NCBI GenBank assembly: GCA_028694405.1
Contig: JAQUTM010000104.1
Location: forward strand, 1 to 7,829
Direction: 5' to 3'
Origin: Oscillospiraceae bacterium
Lineage (GTDB): Bacteria > Bacillota > Clostridia > Oscillospirales > Ruminococcaceae
Length of the DNA: 7,829 bases
Each line of letters opens with the position of its first letter. The stretch's first letter is position 1. Made by a program: the position numbers and the translations under genes. Shown here piece after piece: positions 5,424 through 7,829 of this stretch. The notes under the pieces were generated by a model, which worked only from the letters and a program-made list of their open reading frames with translations, was not told the origin of the DNA and searched no databases.

Positions 5424-6551
5424 TTATTGCCAAAAAGCTCGATAGGGTACTATTTTATTGATACCAAGCCTATTATAAAAGATATAAGTGTAATATACAA
5501 GAAAAAATGCACTGTATCCCAACCGAACCTGCTTACGGCTTTCGCACGCCAAAACAGCAGGCAATAAAAACATCAAAAACATCTCAAAACTAAAACAAAT
5601 GCGTCCATATTCCGGCAGCCAAGTATAAAAAACATTAAATACTAACATAAAAATCATCATGTTAATCAGTATCTGATTTTTTTTATTGGCTTGCAACAGC
5701 TTTTCACGATAATACAGACAAAGCGCTGTCATAATAGTAAAAAGCATAATGTTGTTTGGAGCAAACGTAAGCCCTCCCGCCAACATGTCGCTATAAATAT
5801 TATACTTCGTATCGCGCAGCAAATACATCATAAACTGAAACAAAGGCTTGTGCATCAAAAACAAAAAGGTGCTGCCACCGATTATCAAGCCATATACCCA
5901 CCTTTTATAGCTGTAACCAAACAAAGCCACCGCCGCGGCTAATATAATAGCTGTAGTATGAAATAGTACGGCAAACACCAAAAAAGCATATGCCCACCCT
6001 TTTTTGTTGGGTTTATCTAACAGGTAATATGCAACAATACAGCACACTACTGCCATGCCATATCGTACAATAGAAAAGCTTATGGCATAATAGCTGCCCA
6101 GCAGGGCAAGGAGACCCAGCCAAAGATACAGATTATCCGGATTTTCTTTTTTCATTACCCAAAGCACAGGCACCAGCATAACCAAGGAAGTTACCATTAC
6201 ATATACGCCGAAATCACTTGTGAAATAGGCAATGAGTACAATGTATAGGCGGTTTAACAGCTCAAATTTATAAAACACATTTGGACCTACCACGCCGTTG
6301 TTTTGCAAGCCGTACAGCTCTCCGCTTGCATAATGGCTAAACGCGTCCTCATACATATACAAATCTATGCCTAAATCTGTAGCGCGTAAAGCCGAAACCC
6401 CCACTATCAAAAGACATGCCAATATATATAATCCGTTTTTTTGCAAAAACGCAAGCTTACTGTTTTGTACTGCCACCGTTTTTTGAGCAACTACAGCATT
6501 TGCAAAGCAAAGCAAAAGCGAGCCAAACAATACTACAAAATAAATTGCCAT
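5424..6551 (-). CDS. EpsG-like polysaccharide polymerase (Wzy-type membrane protein)
   Basis: This 375-residue protein has about ten hydrophobic segments and the pattern of the EpsG family, thought to polymerise lipid-linked repeat units of exopolysaccharide or capsule at the outer face of the membrane. Visible marks are LRATDLGIDLYMYEDAF (55-71, with Arg56, Asp63 and Tyr65), SIVRYGMAVV (160-169, Arg163), LFHTTAIIL (196-204, His198) and YGRICF (325-330, Arg327). Charged or polar residues at such places in the membrane protein are typical of the family. ATG at 6551 overlaps the stop of the upstream glycosyltransferase (TGATG), with AAAGGAGA just before it; the in-frame ATG at 6581 lacks a comparable site. 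Two glycosyltransferase genes directly upstream support the call. Confidence 0.87.
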   Translation of the reverse strand: MAIYFVVLFGSLLLCFANAVVAQKTVAVQNSKLAFLQKNGLYILACLLIVGVSALRATDLGIDLYMYEDAFSHYASGELYGLQNNGVVGPNVFYKFELLNRLYIVLIAYFTSDFGVYVMVTSLVMLVPVLWVMKKENPDNLYLWLGLLALLGSYYAISFSIVRYGMAVVCCIVAYYLLDKPNKKGWAYAFLVFAVLFHTTAIILAAAVALFGYSYKRWVYGLIIGGSTFLFLMHKPLFQFMMYLLRDTKYNIYSDMLAGGLTFAPNNIMLFTIMTALCLYYREKLLQANKKNQILINMMIFMLVFNVFYTWLPEYGRICFSFEMFLMFLLPAVLACESRKQVRLGYSAFFLVYYTYIFYNRLGINKIVPYRAFWQ

Positions 6552-7519
6552 CAGTTCTCTCCTTTCGCCTTTAAACCCCATATCGCGCGTAGGGCATTTT
6601 GTCCCAAATAAGACGCCGCAACTGCAACACGGTTTTTAATACGCGCATTTTTGTCAAACAAAACACTTTTACGGTTATTTTTCAGCTTTGTCCAAAGTTC
6701 TGTTTGCTCATCTTTATACTTATCCGCAGGTATCAATAAATAAGTTTGACACAAACTGCTCACATACCGTGCCTGCGCAGCAGGTACAAGGCTTGGACAG
6801 TTTTCTTTTACAAAAGACAAAATTTGCTCTGCGGCTTCCACCTGATGCATACGCCTAGGGGTAAACGCCACATTCATAATGCTGTTACTACGTTGGTAAT
6901 AGCCATACAACTTTTGTGAAGTATATGCTACCGTATCACATTGCCAAAGCAACTTATACGTTGTAAACAAATCCTCAAACAGCATACCTTTAGGATACCT
7001 AACTTTTTCAAAAAGACTGCGTTTATACAATTTTACCCACGCCGAAGTATCAAATACCTTCTGGTAAAGCATAGTTTCCAGTGCTTGTAGATTGCTTACA
7101 ACCTGCACCTTTTGTTCTTCAACCTGTAGCGCCTGTGTCTCTTCTGTGTAAATCTCCTGCCATGTACCTACAGCAATTTGGGCTTTATTGGAAAGCGCCA
7201 AGCTTAATAATACCTCTGTATAGTACGGTGCCACATAATCGTCGCTGTCTATTAAAGTTATATATTCTCCTGTGGCAATATCCAAGCCTGCATTGCGCGC
7301 GTCTGAAAGACCGCCGTTTTCTTTGTGAATTACCTGTATACGGCTGTCTTGCTCGGCATAATGATCGCATAACCTGCCGCTGCCATCTGTGCTGCCATCA
7401 TCTACTAAAATAATTTCCAAATCAGAATATGTTTGTCCTAAAATACTGGCAACACAGCGGGGTAAATAATCCTTTACATTATAAACAGGTACTATTACCG
7501 ATACAACAGGTTGCGTCAT
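6551..7519 (-). CDS. Family 2 glycosyltransferase (GT-A fold)
   Basis: This 322-residue cytoplasmic enzyme should transfer a sugar from a nucleotide-sugar donor to a growing polysaccharide repeat unit. The N-terminal GT2 domain (about residues 4-110) is complete: VSVIVPVYNVKDYLPRC, ILVDDGSTDGS with Asp40/Asp41, ENGGLSDARNAGL (67-79), and the metal-binding DSDD (91-94). The C-terminal half is helical and variable, as expected for acceptor choice. Donor and acceptor cannot be told from sequence. The ribosome binding site AAGGAG also encodes the last two residues (Lys-Glu) of the upstream glycosyltransferase, and the ATG is only 3 nt after its stop. The stop overlaps the next start. These features suggest a coupled exopolysaccharide operon. 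Confidence 0.93.
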   Translation of the reverse strand: MTQPVVSVIVPVYNVKDYLPRCVASILGQTYSDLEIILVDDGSTDGSGRLCDHYAEQDSRIQVIHKENGGLSDARNAGLDIATGEYITLIDSDDYVAPYYTEVLLSLALSNKAQIAVGTWQEIYTEETQALQVEEQKVQVVSNLQALETMLYQKVFDTSAWVKLYKRSLFEKVRYPKGMLFEDLFTTYKLLWQCDTVAYTSQKLYGYYQRSNSIMNVAFTPRRMHQVEAAEQILSFVKENCPSLVPAAQARYVSSLCQTYLLIPADKYKDEQTELWTKLKNNRKSVLFDKNARIKNRVAVAASYLGQNALRAIWGLKAKGEN

Positions 7520-7522
7520 ATT

Positions 7523-7829
7523 TTACTCCTTCAACACTAGCTTTTCATATATCTGCGCCAAGTGGTTTGCCTCTGCGTTTATGTCGTATCCCGCTTTTAT
7601 AACCGCCTCAGCTGTTACCGCACGGGGGGTGTCTTTATATTGTTTCAATACTTGCTGTGCCCAAACCGCTGAAGGCTGCTCCAGCGAAATAAAATCTGCG
7701 CGCTCTGTCAGCTTTACCGCTTGGGTTACTCTGTCACTAAATACACACGGCAGCCCCGCTGCCTGAGCTTCTACCCCTACAATCGGCAAGCCTTCAAATA
7801 AACTGGGCATTAAAAACAAATCCATAGCT
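7523..7829 (-). CDS. Family 4 glycosyltransferase, C-terminal part (cut by window edge)
   Basis: About 101 codons of the C-terminal Rossmann domain of a GT4 (GT-B fold) enzyme are visible; the N-terminal two thirds lie beyond the right edge. The hallmark is MDLFLMPSLFEGLPIVGVE, with the two glutamates of the EX7E motif, followed by AQAAGLPCVFSD, which contacts the nucleotide-sugar donor. The frame stays open to the edge, so the Met at 7825 is internal rather than a start. The enzyme should act in the cytoplasm on the same polysaccharide as the following GT2 protein; the sugar it transfers is unknown. It resembles EpsF/EpsD-like enzymes of exopolysaccharide clusters, though a specific match cannot be claimed. 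Confidence 0.92.
   Translation of the reverse strand, partial: AMDLFLMPSLFEGLPIVGVEAQAAGLPCVFSDRVTQAVKLTERADFISLEQPSAVWAQQVLKQYKDTPRAVTAEAVIKAGYDINAEANHLAQIYEKLVLKE

Noticed and set aside
7081..7413. Plus-strand 110-residue frame opposite the GT2 gene
   Set aside because: It is antisense to the conserved GT2 catalytic region and has no initiation signal.

Overview
The window looks like chromosomal DNA from a low-to-moderate GC Gram-positive anaerobe, probably a Clostridia member. The evidence is the strong AGGAG-type ribosome binding sites, a lipoprotein-type binding protein, an EpsG-type exopolysaccharide polymerase, and an AT-rich spacer with Gram-positive-like promoters and terminators. 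This placement is inference; no marker gene fixes the species. I see no mobile element, CRISPR array, tRNA or rRNA.

Left part (1-2353, minus strand): an operon for a tripartite tricarboxylate transporter (TTT), read as binding lipoprotein tctC, small membrane subunit tctB, then large membrane subunit tctA, which is cut by the left edge. A good promoter (TTGCCA, 17 bp, TATACT) precedes tctC. The roughly 80-nt leader holds two hairpins that can refold into a different pairing, and two more hairpins lie between tctC and tctB.

Middle part (2354-4305): an AT-rich noncoding stretch with an orphan terminator-like hairpin and a possible plus-strand promoter. It is followed by the only plus-strand gene, a small HEAT-repeat protein, and then by a convergent minus-strand gene for a membrane-anchored permuted NlpC/P60 (YiiX-like) protein.

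Right part (4262-7829, minus strand): a tightly packed run of five genes: a GT4 glycosyltransferase (cut by the right edge), a GT2 glycosyltransferase, an EpsG-like polymerase, a small membrane-anchored acidic protein of unknown function, and cutC. It ends at a clear bidirectional terminator. The first three genes form the end of an exopolysaccharide or capsule cluster whose start lies outside the window. The last two may be passengers or share the transcript.

I find no convincing new multi-gene system. The most interesting items are the refoldable tctC leader, the orphan promoter-hairpin unit at about 2413-2690, and the small acidic protein in the polysaccharide operon.
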